Assembly: GCA_902491415.1 (NCBI GenBank)
Contig: CABUHP010000042.1
Location: forward strand, 1 to 10,035
Direction of reading: 5' to 3'
DNA length: 10,035 nucleotides
Source of the DNA: an uncultured Collinsella sp.
GTDB taxonomy: Bacteria; Actinomycetota; Coriobacteriia; Coriobacteriales; Coriobacteriaceae
A program made the translations under genes and the position numbers. The notes under the pieces are model-generated. The model was not told the DNA's origin, searched no databases, and saw only the letters and a program-made list of their open reading frames with translations. How positions within the stretch are numbered: position 1 is the first letter of the stretch; each line of letters starts with the position of its first letter. Below, in pieces: positions 1 through 5,291 of the stretch.

Positions 1-206
1 ACTGGCACATGATTGCCGGTGTGGGCATTCTGGGCGGTATCGGCTTTACCATGTCGATTCTCATCAGCGGCCTTGCCTTCCCGACGGCTGAGTTTGAGGT
101 TCTGGCCGCCAAGGCCGCTATTCTCGCCGGCTCTGTCACTGCGGCCGTACTTGGCATGATCTACATGAGTGTGATCTGCAAGCACCCCGCGCCCAAGAAC
201 GAGTAG
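1..206 (+). CDS. nhaA: NhaA Na+/H+ antiporter, C-terminal fragment (5' end outside window)
   Basis: The reading frame is open from base 3 and ends at the TAG at 204-206, giving about 67 residues of a C-terminus. It begins with a Gly-rich membrane segment containing GGIGFTMSILISGLAF. This closely resembles the AGIGFTMS-type helix near the C-terminus of NhaA antiporters. A second hydrophobic helix follows (about residues 35-58), then a short polar tail ending KHPAPKNE. NhaA exchanges cytoplasmic Na+ (or Li+) for external H+ in the inner membrane, supporting pH and sodium homeostasis. The catalytic aspartates lie upstream of the window, so activity cannot be judged. The frame is not a complete small gene: the Met at base 9 has no ribosome binding site, and coding sequence continues to the window edge. 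A strong hairpin follows about 95 nt after the stop. Confidence 0.88.
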   Translation, partial: WHMIAGVGILGGIGFTMSILISGLAFPTAEFEVLAAKAAILAGSVTAAVLGMIYMSVICKHPAPKNE

Positions 207-296
207 GCGCGTAGAAACAGACGCCAGAGCCTGCTCGAGCGCGTGTAAAACGCGGTTTTGAGTGGTACTTGCCACCTGCCGGACACCCCAGTGGCC

Positions 297-341
297 AAAA
301 AACGCCGTTTGTGAGTACTGTCACAAACGGCGTTTCATTTT
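297..341 (+). terminator. 15-bp perfect hairpin downstream of nhaA
   Basis: The arms AAACGCCGTTTGTGA (300-314) and TCACAAACGGCGTTT (321-335) are perfectly complementary around a 6-nt loop. A-rich sequence precedes the stem and CATTTTAG follows it, so the plus-strand U-tract is interrupted while the minus strand has a better one. It could stop transcripts from both nhaA and the opposing small gene at 539-793. Confidence 0.7.
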
Positions 342-437
342 AGGCGCGAAAAATAATGTACAAATCTATTCTGTCTGTGCATTAACGATTGCGTGGCTGG
401 ACGAAAAATGCCGATGCATCCTTCCAAAACCGGGCAC

Positions 438-460
438 AAAAGGCCAAGACTGGCCTTTTT
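438..460. terminator. Bidirectional intrinsic terminator candidate
   Basis: AAAAGGCCA (438-446) pairs with TGGCCTTTT (451-459) across a 4-nt AGAC loop. A T-run follows on the plus strand and the A-run gives Us on the minus strand, so it has intrinsic terminator form in both directions. It sits 79 nt beyond the stop of the minus-strand gene that ends at 539, and is probably that gene's terminator. Confidence 0.6.
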
Positions 461-472
461 AATTCAAAATCG

Positions 473-493
473 CTGTTACTAAAAAAGTAACAG
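473..493. repeat. 8-bp inverted repeat with A5 loop
   Basis: CTGTTACT (473-480) and AGTAACAG (486-493) are perfect complements around five adenines. It lies between the stop of the minus-strand gene at 539 and the terminator candidate at 438-460, so it would be in the 3' untranslated region of that transcript. Its role is unknown; it may stabilise the mRNA 3' end. Confidence 0.4.
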
Positions 494-538
494 TACTCAT
501 ATTTGCTATTTTTTGACCACAGGCCCCAATGACTAGGT

Positions 539-793
539 TTATTCCACGGTGCCGTAGATGGCGCCCCAGCCGTGGGCGGCCAAGGCGGAGTTGAGCTGGT
601 CGCAAAGTGACTGGCGGTCGTAATAGCCGGGCGGTAGCAGGTTCACGATTTCCATGAGATCGGGCGCCAGGTCCAAGATTTCGGCCTGTACGATCAGATC
701 CAGGCGGTCGATGGCGTGGCGGTCGTAAAACAGTCCGTCGACCAGGCGCTGAAGGTCGCCGAATTCCTCGGCCTGGAACGATCCGTACTCCAT
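539..793 (-). CDS. Acidic 84-aa protein of unknown function
   Basis: I do not recognise this family. The start is well supported: on the minus strand AAGGAGG lies seven bases before the ATG at 793-791, and the frame closes with TAA at 541-539. The 84-residue product has 15 Asp/Glu, only 4 Arg and no Lys, so it is strongly acidic. No signal peptide, membrane helix or zinc motif is visible; there is a single Cys (residue 64). The middle (about residues 13-53) looks helical and amphipathic, and the C-terminus is Gly/aromatic (HGWGAIYG). It is probably a small soluble cytoplasmic protein, perhaps one that binds a basic partner, but that is inference. It is transcribed divergently from the aminotransferase, with a 149-bp shared upstream region. 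A 12-nt palindrome lies in its leader, and terminator hairpins follow it. Confidence 0.72.
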   Translation of the reverse strand: MEYGSFQAEEFGDLQRLVDGLFYDRHAIDRLDLIVQAEILDLAPDLMEIVNLLPPGYYDRQSLCDQLNSALAAHGWGAIYGTVE

Positions 794-812
794 AGTGCCT
801 CCTTGGGCGCTT

Positions 813-824
813 CATGCCGGCATG
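813..824. repeat. 12-nt perfect palindrome in the divergent intergenic region
   Basis: CATGCCGGCATG reads identically on both strands. It lies 19 bp upstream of the minus-strand start codon at 793. It could be an operator half-site pair for regulation of the acidic small protein, or simply chance in GC-rich DNA; there is no second copy in the window to support a regulon. Confidence 0.35.
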
Positions 825-869
825 CGCGGCGATTCGTAATTCATTGCGATGGACTTAATCTATCACGGC

Positions 870-924
870 TTCATAACGTTGCGACGGTAGCGGTCTATAC
901 TTAGAAGAATTGCAACGTACCGCT
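870..924 (+). promoter_or_regulatory. Promoter region of the aminotransferase gene, with flanking dyad
   Basis: A good -10 hexamer, TATACT, lies at 896-901, about 42 nt before the start codon. The -35 is poor: the best match, TTCATA at 870-875, is 20 nt away. The -10 is enclosed by two nested inverted pairs. ACGTTGC (876-882) pairs with GCAACGT (912-918), while AGCGGT (889-894) is complementary to ACCGCT (919-924). The placement fits an operator or an alternative 5' UTR fold. Confidence 0.45.
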
Positions 925-942
925 TCGTGAAAGGTCGCACCC

Positions 943-2247
943 ATGCAGACGATCTACCAGAAGATGGAAACCACCGAACTCGATGCCGCCATCGAGGCGC
1001 TCAAGGCCGAGGTCGCCGAGGTCAAGGCCAAGGGCCTGGCGCTCGACATGGCCCGCGGCAAGCCGTCGCCCTCCCAGGTGGACATCTCTCGACCCATGCT
1101 CGATATCCTCAATGCCGATGCCGATCTGCACGACGGCAACGTCGACTGTTCCAACTACGGCTGCTTTGAGGGCATTCCCTCGGCACGCAAGCTAGCGGGG
1201 GAGTTCCTGGGTTGCCCCGCCGAGCAGACGCTCGTGCTGGGTTCGTCGAGCCTGCTGATCGAGCACGATATCGCCGGTATGTTCTGGCGTTGCGGCTCGT
1301 GCGGCAACGAGCCCTGGGAGGCTTACGAGGCAGCGCACGACGGCAAGAAGGTCAAGTTTCTGTGCCCTGTTCCCGGCTACGACCGCCACTTTGGCATCAC
1401 CGCCGATCTGGGTATCGAGAACGTCCCCGTCGCGATGACCGACAACGGCCCCGACATGGACGAGGTCGAGCGCCTCGTCGCCGCCGACGATTCCATCAAG
1501 GGCATCTGGTGCGTGCCCAAGTATTCCAACCCCACGGGCATCACCTTTAGCGAGGACACTGTGCGCCGCCTGGTTGAGATGCCCACGGCCGCACCCGATT
1601 TCCGCATCTTCTGGGACAACGCCTACTGCGTGCACGACCTGTACGACGAGACCGACGAGCTCGCAAACATCTTTGACCTCGCTCGCGCGGCGGGCACCGA
1701 GGACCGCGTGGTGGCATTTGCCTCGACGTCCAAGATCACCTTCCCGGGCGCCGGTATCGGCTTTATCGGTGCGAGCCCCGCGGTCATCGCCGAGTTCTCC
1801 AAGCGCCTGAAGGCCGGCCTCATCAGCGCCGACAAGCTCAACCAGCTGCGTCACGTGCGCTTCCTTCCCACCATCGAGGCGGTCAAGGAGCACATGAAAA
1901 AGCATGCCGAGTTTTTGCGTCCGCGCTTTGAGGCCGTTGAGCGCAAGCTCACCGAGGGCCTGGGCGGCACGGGCTGCGCCACCTGGACGCATCCCCGCGG
2001 CGGCTACTTTGTAAGCTTCGATGGTCCCGAGGGCTCGGCCCAAAAGGTCGCCGCGCTGTGCGCCGACCTGGGCGTCAAGCTCACGCCGGCCGGTGCTACC
2101 TGGCCCTATGGCAAGGATCCGCGCGATACCAACATCCGCATCGCGCCGAGCTATCCCACGGTCGAGGACCTGGAGGCCGCGCTCGATGTGCTGGTGCTGG
2201 CCGTCAAGCTCGTCGCTGCCGAGCTTGCGCGTGCCGAGCGCGCCTAA
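943..2247 (+). CDS. PLP-dependent class I aminotransferase (aspartate aminotransferase-like, subgroup Ic type)
   Basis: The 434-aa product is a fold-type I PLP enzyme that would transfer an amino group between an amino acid and a 2-oxo acid in the cytoplasm. Visible landmarks are SNPTG with Asn196, DNAY with Asp225 and Tyr228 (PLP pyridine and hydroxyl contacts), STSK with Lys264 (Schiff-base lysine), and NIRIAPSYP with Arg399 (substrate carboxylate). All key residues are present. The long N-terminal part, with ALDMARGKPSPSQ, and the overall length match the bacterial aspartate aminotransferase family described in corynebacteria (Pfam Asp_aminotransf, PF12897) better than classical AspC. Aspartate/oxoglutarate is therefore the likeliest substrate pair, but specificity cannot be read from sequence. 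The ATG at 943 has GAAAGG eight bases upstream. It stands alone behind its own promoter; the STAS gene follows after 51 nt. Confidence 0.9.
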   Translation: MQTIYQKMETTELDAAIEALKAEVAEVKAKGLALDMARGKPSPSQVDISRPMLDILNADADLHDGNVDCSNYGCFEGIPSARKLAGEFLGCPAEQTLVLGSSSLLIEHDIAGMFWRCGSCGNEPWEAYEAAHDGKKVKFLCPVPGYDRHFGITADLGIENVPVAMTDNGPDMDEVERLVAADDSIKGIWCVPKYSNPTGITFSEDTVRRLVEMPTAAPDFRIFWDNAYCVHDLYDETDELANIFDLARAAGTEDRVVAFASTSKITFPGAGIGFIGASPAVIAEFSKRLKAGLISADKLNQLRHVRFLPTIEAVKEHMKKHAEFLRPRFEAVERKLTEGLGGTGCATWTHPRGGYFVSFDGPEGSAQKVAALCADLGVKLTPAGATWPYGKDPRDTNIRIAPSYPTVEDLEAALDVLVLAVKLVAAELARAERA

Positions 2248-2298
2248 CGCGCGGCTTCCAGTACTATCCGCACTTTCGATACGTAAAGGAGCGTATAC

Positions 2299-2613
2299 AT
2301 GGATTTGGGTATTTCCACCAACCCCACGCCAGAGCTCTACACCATTAAGGTAACCGGCGAGATCGATATCTCTAACGCCGATAGCCTGCGTAATGCCATC
2401 GACCTGGCGCTCGAGCAGCCCACTGAGGCCGTTGAGCTCGATTTTGCCCAGGTGAGCTACATCGATTCGACGGGCATTGGCGTGCTCGTGGGCGCCGCGC
2501 ACCACGCGGTCGACCACGGCAAGCGCTTTAGCTGCACCAATGTGCAGCCCCCGGTGATGCGCGTGGTCCAGCTGTTGGGTGTCGACCAGGAGATTTCGAT
2601 CACCGCTGCATAA
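2299..2613 (+). CDS. STAS-domain protein, anti-sigma factor antagonist-like (SpoIIAA/RsbV family)
   Basis: This 104-aa protein is a single STAS domain. It shows the family pattern: an N-terminal strand region (ELYTIKVTGEIDISNADSL), then YIDSTGIGVLVG, in which Ser57 aligns with the serine phosphorylated in SpoIIAA and RsbV. In that family the unphosphorylated protein binds an anti-sigma kinase and frees the sigma factor; phosphorylation turns it off. The ATG at 2299 has AAAGGAG seven bases upstream. No anti-sigma kinase (RsbW/SpoIIAB), sigma factor or PP2C phosphatase gene is adjacent, so the partner must be encoded elsewhere, or the protein works in another STAS-dependent switch. It may be co-transcribed with the aminotransferase 51 nt upstream, although a separate weak promoter cannot be excluded. 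Family assignment is firm; the regulatory role is inferred. Confidence 0.88.
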   Translation: MDLGISTNPTPELYTIKVTGEIDISNADSLRNAIDLALEQPTEAVELDFAQVSYIDSTGIGVLVGAAHHAVDHGKRFSCTNVQPPVMRVVQLLGVDQEISITAA

Positions 2614-2657
2614 TCTTTGCCCCCAAAAGGGCGTGCCGTTTGGCATATGTTTGTGAT

Positions 2658-2685
2658 GCGCTCGGACGTTTTGGCGTCCGGGCGC
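2658..2685 (+). terminator. 11-bp GC-rich hairpin after the STAS gene, abutting the tat promoter
   Basis: GCGCTCGGACG (2658-2668) pairs with CGTCCGGGCGC (2675-2685), with one U-G wobble, around a TTTTGG loop. There is no U-tract, so as an intrinsic terminator it is weak. It ends exactly where the TATACT hexamer of the next promoter begins, so it may instead influence that promoter. Confidence 0.4.
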
Positions 2686-2691
2686 TATACT
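2686..2691 (+). promoter_or_regulatory. Likely -10 element for the tat-hyp run
   Basis: TATACT lies 75 nt before the GTG start of tatA and is embedded in CTATACTT (2685-2692). The same 8-mer forms the -10 of the aminotransferase promoter at 895-902. No good -35 is seen at the expected spacing, where the hairpin's left arm lies instead. Sigma-70-type assignment is tentative. Confidence 0.42.
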
Positions 2692-2766
2692 TGACCGAAT
2701 GAATAGACGAGTTCCGGCCGAATGGCGCGGTGCGGGCTCGACTCACATCGAGCCTTGGAGGTATGT

Positions 2767-3345
2767 GTGTTTGGTATTGGAGAGGGTGAGCTCGCGATCA
2801 TCGTGGTCTTCGGCTTTTTGCTGTTTGGCCCGGATAAGCTCCCACAGATGGGCCGCACGATCGGCCGTGCCATCCGTCAGTTCCGCGAGACGCAGGAGAA
2901 GATGACGGCCGTTGTTCAGTCCGAGATAATCGATCCGGTGAGCGAGGCCGCGTCGGCCCCGGTCAAGCCCAAGAAGGCTGCCGTCGATGACGATTCCGAT
3001 GCGGACAAGGATGCCGCCGAGACGGCAGCGCCCGCCAAGAAGGAGACCTTTGCCGAGCGTCGCGCCCGTCTTGCTGCCGAGAAGGCTGCGAGCGAGGCTG
3101 CCGCCGAGGGCGAGGGTGCTGCTGAGGAGTCCGAGGCCGAGGGCGCCGAGCCTGCCGCTGCCACCGTCGATCCCGAACCTGCTGCAGAGCCGGAGCCCGA
3201 GCCCGAGCCGGCAGAGCCCACGACGGCCGATCTCTACGCCCGTCGTCCCCGCAAGCGCAAGGCCGTCGTCGACCAGCTCGCTCGCGAGCTCGAGGCCGAG
3301 GACGACGCTGCCGCCGCCGACGCCTCGAAGGGAGGCGATGAGTAA
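2767..3345 (+). CDS. tatA: TatA/TatB-family twin-arginine translocase subunit with long acidic tail
   Basis: I place the start at the GTG at 2767, because GGAGG lies five bases upstream and the protein then begins MFGIGEGELA, the classic TatA/B opening. Upstream in-frame ATG 2722 has no such support. The 192-aa protein has one short membrane helix (about 8-20), the FGP hinge (20-22) with KLPQMGR, an amphipathic helix (about 27-48), then a low-complexity Ala/Glu/Pro tail including an EPEPEPEP run (141-148), and a basic patch RRPRKRK near 159-165. TatA-type subunits form the protein-conducting assembly that moves folded Tat substrates; TatB-type subunits bind substrate together with TatC. Glu8 and the length (TatA is usually under 100 aa) lean towards TatB, whereas the KLPQMGR region resembles TatA, so it may be bifunctional. 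Its stop overlaps the tatC start by one base. Confidence 0.87.
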   Translation: MFGIGEGELAIIVVFGFLLFGPDKLPQMGRTIGRAIRQFRETQEKMTAVVQSEIIDPVSEAASAPVKPKKAAVDDDSDADKDAAETAAPAKKETFAERRARLAAEKAASEAAAEGEGAAEESEAEGAEPAAATVDPEPAAEPEPEPEPAEPTTADLYARRPRKRKAVVDQLARELEAEDDAAAADASKGGDE

Positions 3346-4136
3346 TGCCTATCGGACCTGCGCGTATGCCGCTCTTCGATCACCTGGGAGAACTCCGTCG
3401 CCGCCTGACCATCGTGGTCGTGTCGGTGTTTGCCGCCGCTATCGTGCTGTATTTCGCCACGCCTGTTGTGCTCGACATCCTGGAAGATCCCATCCGCTCC
3501 TTTGTGCCGGACGGTAAGTTCTACATCACTACCACGCTCGGCGGCTTTGGCTTGCGCTTCTCGCTGGCCATCAAGATGGCCGTGGTCATGTGCACGCCCA
3601 TGATCATCTGGCAGATTCTAGCGTTTTTCCTGCCGGCGCTTCGACCCAACGAGCGCAAGTGGGTCGTGCCCACGGTGCTCGCCTCGACGGTGCTGTTCTT
3701 CCTGGGTGCCATCTTCTGCTACTTCATCATCATTCCTGCGGGCTTTGAGTGGCTCATCGGCGAGACCTCGGCCGTCGCTACGGCACTGCCGGATCTGGAG
3801 AACTACGTCAACATGGAGCTGCTCTTTATGATCGGCTTTGGCGTGGCGTTTGAGCTGCCGCTCATCATCTTCTATCTGTCCGTCTTCCACATCGTGTCCT
3901 ACGCTGCTTTCCGCGGTGCCTGGCGTTATGTATACGTTGGCCTGCTCGTGGGTTCGGCTGTGATCACGCCCGACGGCTCGCCCGTTACGCTGGGTCTCAT
4001 GTATGGCGCCCTGCTCTCGCTCTACGAGATTTCGCTCGCCATCGCCCGTGTGGTCATTACCGCGCGCGAGGGCAAGGAGGGCCTGTTCGTGAGTCGTCTG
4101 GACCTGTTCTCGGACGATGAGGACGACGAGGAGTAA
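3345..4136 (+). CDS. tatC: Twin-arginine translocase subunit TatC
   Basis: The 263-aa protein is a six-helix TatC, the core receptor of the Tat pathway, which recognises twin-arginine signal peptides. Conserved landmarks are HLGELRRRL with Glu16 at the N-terminus, AFFLPALRPNERK with Phe94 and Glu103, and GFGVAFELP with Glu170 in a membrane helix. By my alignment Phe94, Glu103 and Glu170 fall at the same numbers as the functional E. coli residues. VITPDG (Asp210) matches the family pattern near the fifth helix. The C-terminus is cytoplasmic and very acidic (SDDEDDEE). The ATG at 3345 overlaps the tatA stop (TAATG), with AGGGAGG nine bases upstream. An internal Met8 would give a more typical opening (MPLFDHLGEL) but has no clear ribosome binding site. 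Translation is probably coupled to tatA. Confidence 0.96.
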   Translation: MPIGPARMPLFDHLGELRRRLTIVVVSVFAAAIVLYFATPVVLDILEDPIRSFVPDGKFYITTTLGGFGLRFSLAIKMAVVMCTPMIIWQILAFFLPALRPNERKWVVPTVLASTVLFFLGAIFCYFIIIPAGFEWLIGETSAVATALPDLENYVNMELLFMIGFGVAFELPLIIFYLSVFHIVSYAAFRGAWRYVYVGLLVGSAVITPDGSPVTLGLMYGALLSLYEISLAIARVVITAREGKEGLFVSRLDLFSDDEDDEE

Positions 4137-4142
4137 ATCGGT

Positions 4143-4499
4143 ATGCACGAGGTTGGCATTGTCAACGGCATACTCGATACAGTGATTCGCGCGGCGCGTG
4201 GGGCGGGGGCCTCGCGCGCCGTTTTGGTAACGCTGCGTATCGGGGATATGACCGAGGTCGTGCGCGAGGCGCTCGACTTTGCCTGGGAGACGTTTCGCGA
4301 CGAGGACCCGCTCACGCGCGGCTGCGAGCTTGCCGTGGAGGAGGTCCATCCACAAAGCGAGTGCCTGGACTGCGGCGAGGTCTTTGATCACGACCGTTTC
4401 CATTGTCGCTGTCCCCAGTGTGGCGGCGCCAACGTGCGTCTGCTGCACGGCCGCGAACTCGACATCGCAAGTATCGAGATCGAGACCCCCGACGATTAG
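4143..4499 (+). CDS. hypA: Hydrogenase/urease nickel maturation factor HypA
   Basis: The 118-aa protein starts MHE, the invariant HypA N-terminus in which His2 helps bind nickel. A zinc-binding site follows: C74-x2-C77 and C90-x2-C93, with an extra Cys88 between them. The C-terminus, GRELDIASIEIE, is the family's closing strand. HypA hands Ni2+ together with HypB to the large subunit of NiFe hydrogenases (or to urease in some species). Length is as expected (about 113-120 aa). GAGGAG lies nine bases before the ATG, inside the tatC 3' end, and the gap to tatC is only 6 nt, so it is almost certainly in the same transcript. No hydrogenase structural gene or hypC/D/E/F appears in this window; they must lie elsewhere. 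Confidence 0.95.
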   Translation: MHEVGIVNGILDTVIRAARGAGASRAVLVTLRIGDMTEVVREALDFAWETFRDEDPLTRGCELAVEEVHPQSECLDCGEVFDHDRFHCRCPQCGGANVRLLHGRELDIASIEIETPDD

Positions 4500-4553
4500 C
4501 CCGCCAGCAACCTGGGGACGGGGTATAAATGGTAGAAGTAAGGAGCGCCGAGT

Positions 4554-5237
4554 ATGGCCGAGAAAACGATTGATATCGCATCGCCAATTCTGTCGCGCAA
4601 TGAGCGCCTGGCAGATCAGCTGCGACAGCGATTTAAAGAGACAGGCACCTATGTGATCAATGTGCTGTCGAGCCCTGGCTCGGGCAAGACCACTACGATT
4701 CTGGGCACCAACGAGCGCCTGCGCGACAAGGCCGGCTTGCGCTGCGCCGTCATCGAGGGCGATATCGCCTCGGACGTCGACGCCATCACCATGAAGGAAG
4801 CCGGCATGCCCGCCATCCAAATCAACACGGGCGGCCTGTGCCACCTCGAGGGCAACATGATCATGGAGGCCGTTGACGCCTTCGACCAGGCTGTGGGTCT
4901 GGAAAACATCGACGTCATCTTTATCGAAAACGTGGGTAACCTGGTCTGCCCAGTCGACTTTGACCTGGGCGAGAACCTGTCCATCATGATCCTCTCGGTG
5001 CCCGAGGGCGACGACAAGCCCATCAAGTACCCGGGCATCTTCCAACACGCCGGCGCGCAGCTGCTCAACAAGGTTGACGTGGCTCCGGCTTTCGATTTTG
5101 ACATGGATAGGTATACTAAGACACTCGATGACCTCAATCCACAGGCGCCGCGGTTTGCCGTGAGCGCGCGCAAGGGCGAGGGCATGGATGCCTGGTGCGA
5201 TTGGCTCATCGGGCAGATTGAGCAAGCAAGGGCGTAA
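4554..5237 (+). CDS. hypB: Hydrogenase nickel incorporation GTPase HypB
   Basis: The 227-aa protein is a SIMIBI-class GTPase that powers nickel delivery during NiFe hydrogenase maturation. Visible motifs are the P-loop SSPGSGKTT (39-47), EGD (68-70), Cys96-His97 in GGLCHLE (the metal site of the G domain at the dimer interface), ENVGNLVCP (125-133) with Cys132, NKVD (172-175, guanine specificity), and a closing SARKGEGMDAW (204-214). It lacks both the His-rich stretch and the N-terminal CxxCGC high-affinity nickel motif found in some HypB proteins, so it is the short form and probably has little nickel storage. TAAGGAG precedes the ATG by eight bases. The 54-nt gap after hypA contains TATAAA at 4524-4529, a possible extra -10, but without a visible -35. 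Confidence 0.96.
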   Translation: MAEKTIDIASPILSRNERLADQLRQRFKETGTYVINVLSSPGSGKTTTILGTNERLRDKAGLRCAVIEGDIASDVDAITMKEAGMPAIQINTGGLCHLEGNMIMEAVDAFDQAVGLENIDVIFIENVGNLVCPVDFDLGENLSIMILSVPEGDDKPIKYPGIFQHAGAQLLNKVDVAPAFDFDMDRYTKTLDDLNPQAPRFAVSARKGEGMDAWCDWLIGQIEQARA

Positions 5238-5291
5238 GTCGGCCGCCATACGGGCGGGCGTAGCCGCAGAGATACGAGATAGGAGCCTCTT

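Larger units (their letters stand above)
207..538. other. 332-bp non-coding region between convergent genes
   Basis: This gap is visibly more AT-rich than the flanking genes and holds the three hairpins listed separately. The short open frames here (for example 262-462) have no ribosome binding site, run through the hairpins, and are not supported as genes. No RNA gene was recognised. A 10-nt inverted pair, TGAGTACTGT (312-321) and ACAGTACTCA (490-499), links the loop of the first hairpin to the flank of the third. Confidence 0.6.

Noticed and set aside
1192..2646. 484-codon minus-strand open frame opposite the aminotransferase and STAS genes
   Set aside because: It covers two well-supported genes and has no recognisable domain or ribosome binding site.
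2722..2766. Upstream ATG extension of tatA
   Set aside because: The GTG at 2767 has GGAGG at good spacing and gives the conserved MFGIG start; the extension adds 15 unrelated residues that cover the ribosome binding site.
5098..5117. TTGACA and TATACT inside hypB as an internal promoter for topA
   Set aside because: The hexamers match well but are only 8 nt apart, too close for a sigma-70 promoter; no -35 fits the TATACT at about 17 nt.
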